Assembly: GCA_945898105.1 (NCBI GenBank)
Contig: CAMDHL010000164.1
Span: forward strand, 1-5,505
Direction: 5' to 3'
DNA: 5,505 nt
DNA from: Comamonas sp. lk
GTDB lineage: Bacteria > Pseudomonadota > Gammaproteobacteria > Burkholderiales > Burkholderiaceae_C
A program made the translations under genes and the position numbers. Below, piece by piece: positions 1 through 5,505 of this stretch (its first letter is position 1; each line of letters starts with the position of its first letter). The notes under the pieces were generated by a model that worked only from the letters and a program-made list of their open reading frames with translations, was not told the DNA's origin and did no database searches.

Positions 1-351
1 TTGGGCGTTGGCCTCGATCTGCTCGCGGGTCAGCGGCGGGCGGGTGCTGTTGCGCCCGGACGGGTCGCCGATCATGGTGGTGAAGTCGCCGATCAGGAAA
101 ATCACCTGGTGCCCCAAGTCCTGTAGCTGGCGCATCTTGTTAAGCACCACGGTGTGGCCTACGTGGATGTCAGGTGCCGTCGGGTCCAGTCCCAGTTTGA
201 TACGCAGCGGGGTGCCGGTGGCCTCGGAGCGAACGAGCTTTTTTACCCAGTCGTCCTGGGGAATAAGCTCTTCGCAGCCGCGCAGGGTGACGGCTAGGGC
301 GTCGCGGACGAGGTCGGACATGGGCAGGGAGGTGGTCGGGACTGGGTGCAT
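1..351 (-). CDS. tyrS: Tyrosyl-tRNA synthetase, N-terminal part (cut by left edge)
   Basis: Cytoplasmic class I aminoacyl-tRNA synthetase that joins tyrosine to tRNA-Tyr using ATP. Only the first 117 residues are present; the gene continues past position 1, so the KMSKS loop and the tRNA-binding C-terminus cannot be seen. The Rossmann-fold start is clear: [14 protein letters not shown] at residues 53-66, with HVGH (63-66) as the HIGH signature, then the family stretch [20 protein letters not shown] at about 87-106. This resembles the TyrS subtype with '[13 protein letters not shown]', not the E. coli subtype. I chose ATG at 351 because the frame is closed by a stop at 388-390 and related proteins carry about ten residues before the conserved 'SDLVRDAL'. 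ATG at 321 is the alternative. Neither has a recognisable Shine-Dalgarno sequence. The gene is divergent from the M23 peptidase gene. Identity is certain; the exact start is less so. Confidence 0.95.
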   Translation of the reverse strand, partial: MHPVPTTSLPMSDLVRDALAVTLRGCEELIPQDDWVKKLVRSEATGTPLRIKLGLDPTAPDIHVGHTVVLNKMRQLQDLGHQVIFLIGDFTTMIGDPSGRNSTRPPLTREQIEANAQ

Positions 352-497
352 AAAAATCAGGAGGGCCGTAAGTTCAGCCCGATATACTCAGCCCCTCGTT
401 AATTATTCGGGCGCTAGCGGAAAAGGCATTTTAGTCCCCGCTTGCGTCACAAAGAGCGCCCAGCTTTTTGCTGGTGCACTTGCCCCAGAGGTCGCGA
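352..497. promoter_or_regulatory. Divergent spacer between tyrS and M23 peptidase
   Basis: This 146-bp spacer must carry the start signals for both divergent genes, but I cannot place a convincing sigma-70 promoter. The middle (about 381-408) is AT-rich compared with its surroundings. It contains TATACT at 383-388 on the plus strand, a good -10 match, but with no acceptable -35 at 16-18 bp. The same patch read on the minus strand gives TATATC about 30 bp upstream of the tyrS ATG. A perfect 8-bp palindrome, CGCTAGCG, lies at 412-419. No T-box, tRNA or small gene is seen. The regulatory assignment is inferred from gene orientation. Confidence 0.4.
487..492 (+). promoter_or_regulatory. Shine-Dalgarno sequence AGAGGT for the M23 gene
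   Basis: AGAGGT sits 5 nt before an in-frame TTG at 498. The first TTG of the open frame, at 468, has only the weaker AAAGAG some 10 nt upstream. This site decides the start in favour of 498. Confidence 0.6.
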
Positions 498-1874
498 TTG
501 CTAACTGATTTGCTCCATTCCGCCCAGAAGGTGGCCTTGGATGTGGCGGCGTCTATTCACCGCCATCCAGGCCGACTCCTGTCGGGCCTTGCCCTGTTGC
601 TCGTTGGCGCAACCGGGGGTAGCTATGCGCTGGTCTCGCTCGCCCCTGACGATTCACAATTGGCCGTTCGTACCGTAGTGGAAACGGTGCAACCACTGGC
701 CATCGAGCCGCAGCGCGATTTGCTAGCTGCACAGGCCATGCGTTTGTACCGCAGCGATGTAAGCCGCAGCACGGATACCGCGGATAGCTTGCTACGCCGC
801 CTGGGTGTTAGCGACCCAGCGGCGTCCGCCTTTTTACGCTCCGACCGTATTACACAGAAAAATCTGCTGGGCCGCGCAGGCCGTAGTGTGCAGGCTGAAG
901 TCGACGAACGCGGCCATCTTGTCTCACTTGCCGCGCGCTGGAGCCCCGAGGATGACGGCACGTTCACCCGCTTAACGGTGCTTGGCGCTGCGGGTGCCTG
1001 GAAGTCGACCTTGGAAACGCTGCCGCTGACTTCCAGCACGCGTATGGCCAGTGGCACGATTCAAAGCTCCTTGTTCGCTGCCACCGACGATGCGCGTATT
1101 CCTGATGGTGTGGCCGTCCAGATGGCGGAAATTTTCTCTGGCGACATCGATTTTCACCGCGCCTTGCGCAAGGGAGACCGCTTTGTGGTCGTCTACGAAA
1201 CCCTTGAGGGGGACGGAGAGCCTTTGCGGTCCGGAAGGGTGCTGAGTACCGAATTTGTCAATGCCGGTAAATCCTTCCAGGCCTTGTGGTTTCAGACCCC
1301 ACAATCTGGCTCAACCAGCCAGGCAAATGCCAAAGGTGCTTACTACAACATGCGTGGTGAGAGCTTGCATCGTGCGTTCTTAGCCTCGCCGGTGGCCTTT
1401 TCGCGTGTTACCAGCGGTTTTGCGATGCGATTCCATCCGATTTTGCAGACCTGGCGCGCGCATCTGGGCGTGGATTACGGCGCGGTGACCGGCACCCCCG
1501 TGCGCACCGTGGCCGATGGCACAGTGGAATTTTCCGGGGTGCAAGGCGGTTATGGCAATGTGGTTATCGTGAAGCACGGCGGCAACACCACGACGGTGTA
1601 TGCCCACCTGAGCCGCATCAACGTGCGCAGTGGCCAGCGCGTTCAGCAAGGTGACAACCTTGGTTTGGTCGGGGCCACCGGTTGGGCGACGGGTCCGCAT
1701 CTGCATTTTGAGTTCCGTGTGAACGGCGTACACAAAGACCCCATGACGATAGCGCGTCAAGCCGAGGCCACTCCGGTCACCGCTGCCTTGCGGCCTGCAT
1801 TCGACCGTGTGGCAGGTCTGGCGCGTCAGCAGTTGATGGCGGCAGCGCAAGTGCACGTCGGCAACGTCCAGTAA
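498..1874 (+). CDS. M23-family (MepM/ShyA-like) murein DD-endopeptidase, membrane-anchored
   Basis: Predicted zinc endopeptidase that cuts peptide crosslinks in peptidoglycan, acting in the periplasm. With the TTG start at 498 the protein has 458 residues. A basic N-terminus is followed by one hydrophobic segment (about 27-48), either a signal anchor or an uncleaved signal. A middle region contains GDIDFHRALRKGDRF (215-229), the signature of the domain that precedes the catalytic one in MepM/YebA/Csd3-type enzymes. The LytM fold spans about 302-415. All M23 residues are present: H322 and D326 in HLGVD and H403 in HLHFE as zinc ligands, with H370 (YAHLS) and H401 as catalytic histidines, so it should be active. 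The alternative start at 468 would add ten residues; I prefer 498 for its Shine-Dalgarno and its match to the N-terminal length of relatives. anmK follows after 18 bp, suggesting one transcript for cell-wall turnover. The crosslink type cleaved is inferred from the family. Confidence 0.93.
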   Translation: MLTDLLHSAQKVALDVAASIHRHPGRLLSGLALLLVGATGGSYALVSLAPDDSQLAVRTVVETVQPLAIEPQRDLLAAQAMRLYRSDVSRSTDTADSLLRRLGVSDPAASAFLRSDRITQKNLLGRAGRSVQAEVDERGHLVSLAARWSPEDDGTFTRLTVLGAAGAWKSTLETLPLTSSTRMASGTIQSSLFAATDDARIPDGVAVQMAEIFSGDIDFHRALRKGDRFVVVYETLEGDGEPLRSGRVLSTEFVNAGKSFQALWFQTPQSGSTSQANAKGAYYNMRGESLHRAFLASPVAFSRVTSGFAMRFHPILQTWRAHLGVDYGAVTGTPVRTVADGTVEFSGVQGGYGNVVIVKHGGNTTTVYAHLSRINVRSGQRVQQGDNLGLVGATGWATGPHLHFEFRVNGVHKDPMTIARQAEATPVTAALRPAFDRVAGLARQQLMAAAQVHVGNVQ

Positions 1875-1892
1875 GGCGGGCGGCCGCAGCGC

Positions 1893-3026
1893 ATGCCCGG
1901 CCTGTATATTGGTTTAATGTCGGGCACCTCGCTCGACGGCGTGGACGGTGTTTTGGCCCAGCTGGGCGATGCGCCCTTTAGCGCACAGGTTCTGGCGCGT
2001 ACCAGCTTGGATATGCCGACGGCATTGCGCCAGGAGCTTCTCGCACTCAATACCCCAGGACCTAACGAGATCCATCGTGCTGCTTTGGCCGCCAATACCT
2101 TGGTCGGCTTATACGCCCAACTGGTGGAGCAGCTTGTGCATGCAGCCAAGGTATCGACACAGGAGGTTCAGGCGATCGGCGCCCATGGACAGACCGTCCG
2201 GCATCAACCAGGCGCCTTTGATGGGGTTGGCTATACCGTGCAGCTGAACCAGGCAGCCTTGTTGGCAGAACGCACCGGCATTGATGTGGTCGCAGACTTT
2301 CGCAGCCGTGACCTGGCTGCCGGAGGGCAGGGCGCACCCTTGGTACCGCCCTTTCATCAGGCCTTATTTGGCGACGCCGTAGAGGGGCGCGCTGTACTCA
2401 ATATTGGCGGGATTTCGAACCTTACTTTTTTGCCCGCTCAATCGGAGCTGGGTGATAGCCTGGGCTTATTGGGTTTTGACTGCGGTCCGGGCAACGCACT
2501 CATGGACGCCTGGTGCGAGCAGCACACAGGCGCGCGCTATGACGCACAGGGCCAATGGGCTGCGCAGGGCCAATTGCATGCCGGCTTACTGGCCGCTCTG
2601 CTAGACGAGTCTTTTTTTACACAAAAACCGCCTAAAAGCACCGGCCGCGATACGTTCAACCGGACTTGGCTTGACCGCAAACTGGCAAATTTTGCGCCGA
2701 TAGAGCCGGTCGACGTGCAAGCTACCCTGACCGAATTGACGGCCCGAGCCTGTGCGGGCAGCGCGCATTGGGCGCCTGGCGCCTGTGGGCGATGGCTGGT
2801 GTGCGGCGGTGGCGCGCGCAATCTGTTTTTAATGCAACGCTTACAAAAGCTGCTGCCCGAGGTGACTTTAAGCACGACGCAGGTGCTGGGCGTTGCGCCG
2901 CAAGATGTGGAGGCGCTGGCGTTTGCTTGGTTGGCGCAGCAGGCGCTGCGTGCCAGCCCGGCCAGCCTGCCCAGTGTGACCGGCGCGCGCGGTGCCCGGA
3001 TTCTGGGTGCTATTTACCGGGCTTGA
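1893..3026 (+). CDS. anmK: Anhydro-N-acetylmuramic acid kinase
   Basis: Cytoplasmic enzyme that hydrolyses the 1,6-anhydro ring of anhMurNAc and phosphorylates it with ATP to MurNAc-6-phosphate, a step in recycling the sugar made by lytic transglycosylases. At 377 residues it has the family's usual length. Signatures in order: the ATP-binding GLMSGTSLDGVD (7-18), IGAHGQTVRHQP (95-106), NIGGISNLTFL (170-180), GFDCGPGNALMDAW (194-207), KSTGRDTFNRTWLD (248-261), LVCGGGARN (302-310) and QDVEALAFAW (337-346). D196 in DCGPGN corresponds to the catalytic base described for AnmK of Pseudomonas aeruginosa. The ATG at 1893 places the glycine-rich motif at the expected distance from the N-terminus, but no proper Shine-Dalgarno precedes it. 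Close linkage to the M23 gene suggests coupled translation on a shared mRNA. It converges on erpA. Confidence 0.97.
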   Translation: MPGLYIGLMSGTSLDGVDGVLAQLGDAPFSAQVLARTSLDMPTALRQELLALNTPGPNEIHRAALAANTLVGLYAQLVEQLVHAAKVSTQEVQAIGAHGQTVRHQPGAFDGVGYTVQLNQAALLAERTGIDVVADFRSRDLAAGGQGAPLVPPFHQALFGDAVEGRAVLNIGGISNLTFLPAQSELGDSLGLLGFDCGPGNALMDAWCEQHTGARYDAQGQWAAQGQLHAGLLAALLDESFFTQKPPKSTGRDTFNRTWLDRKLANFAPIEPVDVQATLTELTARACAGSAHWAPGACGRWLVCGGGARNLFLMQRLQKLLPEVTLSTTQVLGVAPQDVEALAFAWLAQQALRASPASLPSVTGARGARILGAIYRA

Positions 3027-3032
3027 GTCCGG
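3017..3032 (+). terminator. Weak hairpin over the anmK stop codon
   Basis: CCGGGC, loop TTGA, GTCCGG forms a 6-bp stem with one G-U pair. The anmK TGA lies inside the loop. No T-tract follows, so at most it is a poor intrinsic terminator. It is the only hairpin I see near the 21-bp convergent gap between anmK and erpA. Confidence 0.2.
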
Positions 3033-3047
3033 CAGCGAGATGCCTAA

Positions 3048-3413
3048 TTAAGCTGAGAACGATGAGCCGCAACCGCAGGTGGTCGTTGCGTTAGGGTTTT
3101 TGATAACGAACTGCGCACCTTGCAGGTCTTCCTTGTAATCAATTTCCGCACCGACCAAATACTGGTAGCTCATCGCGTCGATTAGCAGGGACACGCCATT
3201 TTTGGTCATGGTCGTATCGTCTTCATTGGTGATTTCATCGAATGTGAAGCCGTATTGGAAGCCCGAGCAGCCGCCGCCTTGCACGAACACGCGCAATTTC
3301 AAGTCGGGGTTGCCCTCCTCCGCAATCAAATCTGCGACTTTGGATGCGGCACTGTCGGTAAACAGTATCGGTGCGGGCATCTCTGTGGGAAGGGCTTGGG
3401 CAACTGCATTCAT
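3048..3413 (-). CDS. erpA: Iron-sulfur cluster insertion protein ErpA (A-type carrier)
   Basis: Cytoplasmic A-type carrier that receives Fe-S clusters from the assembly scaffold and delivers them to target apoproteins; in E. coli it is needed to mature the isoprenoid enzymes IspG and IspH. The 121-residue protein has the three invariant cluster cysteines: C49 in [11 protein letters not shown] and C113 and C115 in TTCGCGSSF. The core from about residue 16 to the end is the standard HesB/IscA domain; the first 15 residues are variable. The frame opens at ATG 3413, although the sequence before it (TGGACTACCT) is only a weak ribosome-binding site. It is the last gene of the minus-strand series, 62 bp after the bactofilin stop, and that spacer carries a probable IscR site and a possible promoter. 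It may therefore be transcribed separately from the genes before it. The 3' end faces anmK. Confidence 0.97.
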   Translation of the reverse strand: MNAVAQALPTEMPAPILFTDSAASKVADLIAEEGNPDLKLRVFVQGGGCSGFQYGFTFDEITNEDDTTMTKNGVSLLIDAMSYQYLVGAEIDYKEDLQGAQFVIKNPNATTTCGCGSSFSA

Positions 3414-3446
3414 AGGTAGTCCAGGAAGAAAAATAGTGACGCTGTA

Positions 3447-3471
3447 ATAGTACAGTATTTCAGTCGGAAAT
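3447..3471 (-). promoter_or_regulatory. Candidate IscR type-1 operator and promoter of erpA
   Basis: Compared with the E. coli type-1 IscR consensus as I remember it (ATASYYGACTR, WWW, YAGTCRRSTAT), this 25-bp site agrees at 20 positions. On the plus strand the half CAGTCGG is perfect and the other half, TACAGTA, is degenerate. The minus-strand reading of 3447-3452 is TACTAT, a possible -10 about 34 bp before the erpA ATG, so bound IscR would cover the promoter. No good -35 is seen. The site also contains parts of two short inverted repeats, CTGTA-atag-TACAG (3442-3455) and ATTTCA-N8-TGAAAT (3457-3476). In E. coli [2Fe-2S]-IscR represses erpA, so the context fits. Binding here is inference. 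Confidence 0.5.
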
Positions 3472-3475
3472 GAAA

Positions 3476-3871
3476 TCAGGCAGGATTTGCCTCGGTCGTC
3501 AGTGGGGCTTTTTGATCGCCGCTCAGGATAGGCGTCAGACGGCCTGCGATCAGCGCACCCTGATGCATTTCAAGGGCTCCATAGGCCACATCGCCTTCGA
3601 TACGGGCATTGGGCTGCAACTCCAGCATCAGTCGCGCAGTCACTGCGCCTTTAATCGAGCCATTGATGATGATGTGATCGGCCGTGATGTTGCCCACGAT
3701 GCTGGCCGATTCCGCGATGACCAAAATGCTCGCCTGATGGTCGATCGCCGTGATATTGCCCGCGATCTCGCATTCAATACGGATGCCATCACTGAAAAAA
3801 ATATCTCCCGCGACCCGTGCGCCCTTCGCAACCAAGCTTTTCAATGGGGGCTGCTTTTTTTTGTTAAACAT
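3476..3871 (-). CDS. Bactofilin-family polymer-forming protein (DUF583/CcmA-like)
   Basis: Bactofilins are small cytoplasmic proteins with a right-handed beta-helix core that self-assemble into filaments without nucleotide, often at the inner membrane, and act in cell shape, polarity or localisation of wall enzymes. This one has 131 residues. A short basic tail, [15 protein letters not shown] (1-15), precedes repeated beta-helix turns from about 16 to 115, seen as recurring G-I/V and N-I-T patterns ([42 protein letters not shown]). A polar C-terminal tail follows. There is no transmembrane segment. The ATG at 3871 has a good Shine-Dalgarno, AAGGAG, at 3876-3881, 4 nt upstream. Codons 4-6 contain a run of eight A on the coding strand. 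It lies 37 bp after the DUF6776-like gene and is probably co-transcribed with it. Its exact role in this organism cannot be read from the sequence. Confidence 0.93.
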   Translation of the reverse strand: MFNKKKQPPLKSLVAKGARVAGDIFFSDGIRIECEIAGNITAIDHQASILVIAESASIVGNITADHIIINGSIKGAVTARLMLELQPNARIEGDVAYGALEMHQGALIAGRLTPILSGDQKAPLTTEANPA

Positions 3872-3908
3872 GGGGCTCCTTACCGCGTGACTACGCTTTT
3901 AGCGACGA

Positions 3909-4631
3909 TCACAGTTTAATGGTTTGGCTGGCGCGCACCGTTGAGCCATCCATCACTTTGGCCGTAAGACCCTTGACGCTAACTTGCGGCGGTATATCCA
4001 ATGAACCCTCCAGACGGCCGTATTGCGTGACCTTCAGCGGAACGGTCGCCAGGGGTCCGCTCCACGGTTTGCCGTTGGACACCCCCGTCACCATGATCTC
4101 CAGTCGTCCGACCAGCTCAGGCGCGTTCTTTTTGCTTTGAATCACCAGCACCTGCCAACGGATTTTTCCATTGTCAAAGCTCTCCGCCTGCAAACCGCGG
4201 ATAGCAACGGCATCGGCCGAGTCAGTCGGGATTAACTTCTCGAAAAAACCCAGGTCATCTCGCAGGCGGCGGTTCTCCTCCTCCAATTGCTTGATCCGAG
4301 AATTAACCTGCTCGCTAGATGCTTTTTCCGCAGCAACCAAAGTGCCTGCGGTGTTGGCAATGGATTGGGCCTGATCGCGCTGCTCGCGCGCCGCGTCCGT
4401 TTCTGACCTGAGCGCATCAATTTGCGCGCGCAACTGCAGCATTTCTGCCTGACCGCCGTTTTCCAAACCGGCGATGTCACGGCCGAATTCGAAGGCCCAA
4501 AGGGCAATGGCGCCGCAAAAACCCAGCATGATCGCAGCCACTGCCCAGCGCAGCGGCCAGGGCATGGCGCTGCGCACCGACATGCGCGGGGCACTGATAG
4601 TGAGTCTGCGTCGTAATAATCTGAATCGCAC
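3909..4631 (-). CDS. DUF6776-like membrane-anchored coiled-coil protein
   Basis: Conserved protein of unknown function; I recognise it as the DUF6776-type protein found between rpsI and bactofilin genes in Burkholderiales, from memory. It has 240 residues. A strongly basic N-terminus (MRFRLLRRRL) and one transmembrane helix (about 27-48) predict an N-in, C-out inner-membrane protein. A long heptad-rich segment follows (about 58-131, rich in E, Q, R, A and L), likely a periplasmic coiled coil. The C-terminal part (about 141-240) has alternating hydrophobic residues typical of a small beta domain (IRWQVLVIQS, GRLEIMVTGV, VSVKGLTAKV). No enzyme motif is seen. The start is GTG at 4631, supported by the Shine-Dalgarno GAGAGGT 7 nt before it. 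It is 66 bp downstream of rpsI, behind a hairpin, and 37 bp upstream of the bactofilin gene, which suggests a shared envelope role with the latter. Confidence 0.85.
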   Translation of the reverse strand: MRFRLLRRRLTISAPRMSVRSAMPWPLRWAVAAIMLGFCGAIALWAFEFGRDIAGLENGGQAEMLQLRAQIDALRSETDAAREQRDQAQSIANTAGTLVAAEKASSEQVNSRIKQLEEENRRLRDDLGFFEKLIPTDSADAVAIRGLQAESFDNGKIRWQVLVIQSKKNAPELVGRLEIMVTGVSNGKPWSGPLATVPLKVTQYGRLEGSLDIPPQVSVKGLTAKVMDGSTVRASQTIKL

Positions 4632-4638
4632 CCTTTTG

Positions 4639-4645
4639 ACCTCTC
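4639..4645 (-). promoter_or_regulatory. Shine-Dalgarno GAGAGGT supporting a GTG start
   Basis: On the minus strand GAGAGGT lies 7 nt upstream of GTG 4631. It begins only 5 nt after the base of the rpsI-distal hairpin, so folding of that hairpin and ribosome access at this site could influence one another. Confidence 0.65.
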
Positions 4646-4650
4646 ACAAA

Positions 4651-4680
4651 CACAAAGACCGCCCTGGGGCGGCCCTTGTG
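4651..4680 (-). terminator. Terminator-like hairpin after rpsI
   Basis: In the minus-strand RNA, CACAAGGGCCGCCC and GGGCGGTCTTTGTG form a 14-bp stem (two G-U pairs) around a 2-nt CA, in practice about 13 bp with a CCAG loop. The GC core GGCCGCCC/GGGCGGTC is followed by a T-rich stretch, TCTTTGTGTTTGTG, which alternates with G instead of being a pure T-run. It starts 17 bp after the rpsI stop and ends 19 nt before the next GTG. It is either the terminator of the rplM-rpsI operon or a leaky attenuator ahead of the DUF6776-like gene. Confidence 0.65.
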
Positions 4681-4697
4681 GCAGACCCAATTGGGGT

Positions 4698-5090
4698 TTA
4701 ACGCTTAGAGAACTGCTTACGACGGCGTGCGCCGTGGAAGCCGACCTTCTTACGTTCGACTTCACGCGCATCACGCGTTACGAAACCGGCCTGGCTGAGC
4801 ATAGGCTTGAGCGTTGCATCGTAATCGATCAGCGCACGGGTAATTCCGTGGCGCGTAGCCCCGGCCTGGCCCGATTCGCCACCACCGGCCACGTTGACCA
4901 TGATGTCGAAAGTTTCCGCATGGTTGGTCAGCAGCAAAGGCTGCTTGCAAATCATGATGGAGGTTGCACGGCCGAAGAAATTTTCGATCGCCTTGCCGTT
5001 GACCACGATCTGGCCCGAACCCTTTTTCAGGAAAACGCGCGCAACGCTGGATTTGCGACGGCCGGTTCCATTGTTCCAATCACCGATCAT
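4698..5090 (-). CDS. rpsI: 30S ribosomal protein S9 (uS9)
   Basis: Component of the head of the small ribosomal subunit whose C-terminal tail reaches the P-site tRNA. The 130-residue protein is full length. It starts [21 protein letters not shown], with the usual uS9 GTGRRK(S/T)xVARV block at about 8-20, continues with GQIVVNGK (26-33) and the GGGxxGQAGAxRHGIxRAL block (about 69-87), and ends with the basic tail [11 protein letters not shown]. The final Lys-Arg is the conserved tRNA-contacting end. The ATG at 5090 overlaps the rplM TGA by 4 bp (ATGA), and GGAG inside rplM lies 8 nt upstream, so translation is probably coupled to L13. The gene is followed by a terminator-like hairpin. Confidence 0.99.
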   Translation of the reverse strand: MIGDWNNGTGRRKSSVARVFLKKGSGQIVVNGKAIENFFGRATSIMICKQPLLLTNHAETFDIMVNVAGGGESGQAGATRHGITRALIDYDATLKPMLSQAGFVTRDAREVERKKVGFHGARRRKQFSKR

Positions 5091-5505
5091 TTTGCGACTC
5101 CTGCGATTTCAAGCACTTTGGGCTGTTGTGCGGTATGGGGATGCTCGGCACCGCCGTACACCTTGAGCTTTTTGATCATCGCGTAGCCAAGCGGCCCTTT
5201 GGGCAGCATGCCCTTGACGGCTTTTTCCAAAGCGCGGCCGGGGTGTTTGGCTTGCATATCGCGAAAATTGGTGGCTGTGATACCGCCGGGATAACCCGAG
5301 TGACGGTAGTACACCTTGTCCAGGGCTTTGGCACCCGTGACACGCAGTTGGGCTGCATTGATGACGACAATATAGTCGCCGGTATCGACGTGAGGCGTGT
5401 AAATGGCCTTGTGTTTGCCGCGCAAACGGAGAGCAACTTCGCTGGCTACTCGTCCGAGGACCTTATCGGTCGCGTCAAGCACAAACCACTCGTGCACGAC
5501 CTCAG
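5087..5505 (-). CDS. rplM: 50S ribosomal protein L13 (uL13), 5' end cut by right edge
   Basis: Early-assembly protein of the large ribosomal subunit and first gene of the L13-S9 operon. The visible 138 complete codons cover nearly all of the usual ~142-residue protein: [27 protein letters not shown] near the start, then [42 protein letters not shown], and [15 protein letters not shown] near the end. The GTG at 5497 is not the start. The frame stays open to position 5505 and reads Glu-Val-Val-His-Glu-Trp, matching the internal 'AEVVHEW' of relatives, so the true ATG lies a few codons beyond the edge. The promoter and any leader of the operon are also outside. The TGA at 5087-5089 overlaps the start of rpsI. 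Confidence 0.98.
   Translation of the reverse strand, partial: EVVHEWFVLDATDKVLGRVASEVALRLRGKHKAIYTPHVDTGDYIVVINAAQLRVTGAKALDKVYYRHSGYPGGITATNFRDMQAKHPGRALEKAVKGMLPKGPLGYAMIKKLKVYGGAEHPHTAQQPKVLEIAGVAK

Noticed and set aside
359..364. Perfect AGGAGG on the plus strand in the tyrS/M23 spacer
   Set aside because: No ATG, GTG or TTG lies within 5-13 nt downstream, and no small open frame with protein-like features follows. It is probably chance.
8..508. 166-codon open frame on the plus strand opposite tyrS
   Set aside because: The opposite strand encodes an unmistakable TyrRS. The plus frame has no family resemblance and runs into the M23 start.
2547..2574. Direct repeat CAGGGCCAAT, 18-bp period, inside anmK
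   Set aside because: It encodes AQGQWA-AQGQLH at a place where AnmK proteins normally have a similar G-x-W-A-x-x-G pattern, so it is a coding coincidence.
2612..2618. T7 run in anmK as a phase-variable tract
   Set aside because: It encodes Ser-Phe-Phe in a conserved-looking region, is too short for typical phase variation, and the gene is a metabolic enzyme.
3442..3455. CTGT...ACAG palindrome resembling a LexA box before erpA
   Set aside because: The spacing between CTGT and ACAG is 6 nt, while the standard LexA site has 8, and erpA is not an SOS gene. The overlapping IscR-like site explains it better.
4686..4695. Perfect palindrome CCCAATTGGG just after rpsI
   Set aside because: It has no loop, so it cannot form a hairpin in RNA. 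A 10-bp palindrome with no known regulator nearby is weak evidence for an operator.
5495..5497. GTG as the start of rplM
   Set aside because: The frame continues to the window edge and reads E-V-V-H-E-W, an internal part of L13. The true start is outside the window.

Overview
The window is a stretch of ordinary housekeeping chromosome from a betaproteobacterium, most probably order Burkholderiales and likely family Comamonadaceae. The placement rests on protein resemblance (ErpA, L13, S9, TyrRS, and the M23 peptidase followed by AnmK) and on the gene order tyrS / M23 peptidase / anmK / erpA / bactofilin / DUF6776-like / rpsI / rplM, which I recall from that group. It is an inference from memory, not a search. 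Base composition is moderately GC-rich and looks even, with no sign of mobile DNA, CRISPR, tRNA or rRNA.

Layout. Positions 1-351 (minus) hold the first 117 codons of tyrosyl-tRNA synthetase, which leaves through the left edge. A 146-bp divergent spacer follows. Then comes a plus-strand pair, an M23 peptidoglycan endopeptidase (498-1874) and anmK (1893-3026), 18 bp apart. anmK converges on erpA across only 21 bp. From 3048 to the right edge everything is on the minus strand. In transcription order this is rplM (5' end cut by the right edge), rpsI (overlapping rplM by 4 bp), a GC-rich terminator-like hairpin, a DUF6776-like membrane/coiled-coil protein, a bactofilin, and erpA behind its own small spacer.

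How the genes relate. rplM-rpsI is the usual L13-S9 ribosomal operon. The M23 peptidase and AnmK form a plausible cell-wall unit: the first opens crosslinks in the sacculus, the second recycles the anhydro-sugar released by turnover. The bactofilin and the DUF6776-like protein may form a second envelope or cytoskeleton unit facing it. ErpA delivers Fe-S clusters, and the spacer before it contains a good candidate IscR type-1 site overlapping a possible promoter.

I found no clearly new system. The points most worth a second look are the IscR-like site upstream of erpA, the hairpin that could make DUF6776/bactofilin expression depend on read-through from the ribosomal operon, and the unstudied DUF6776-like protein beside the bactofilin and near an M23 peptidase.
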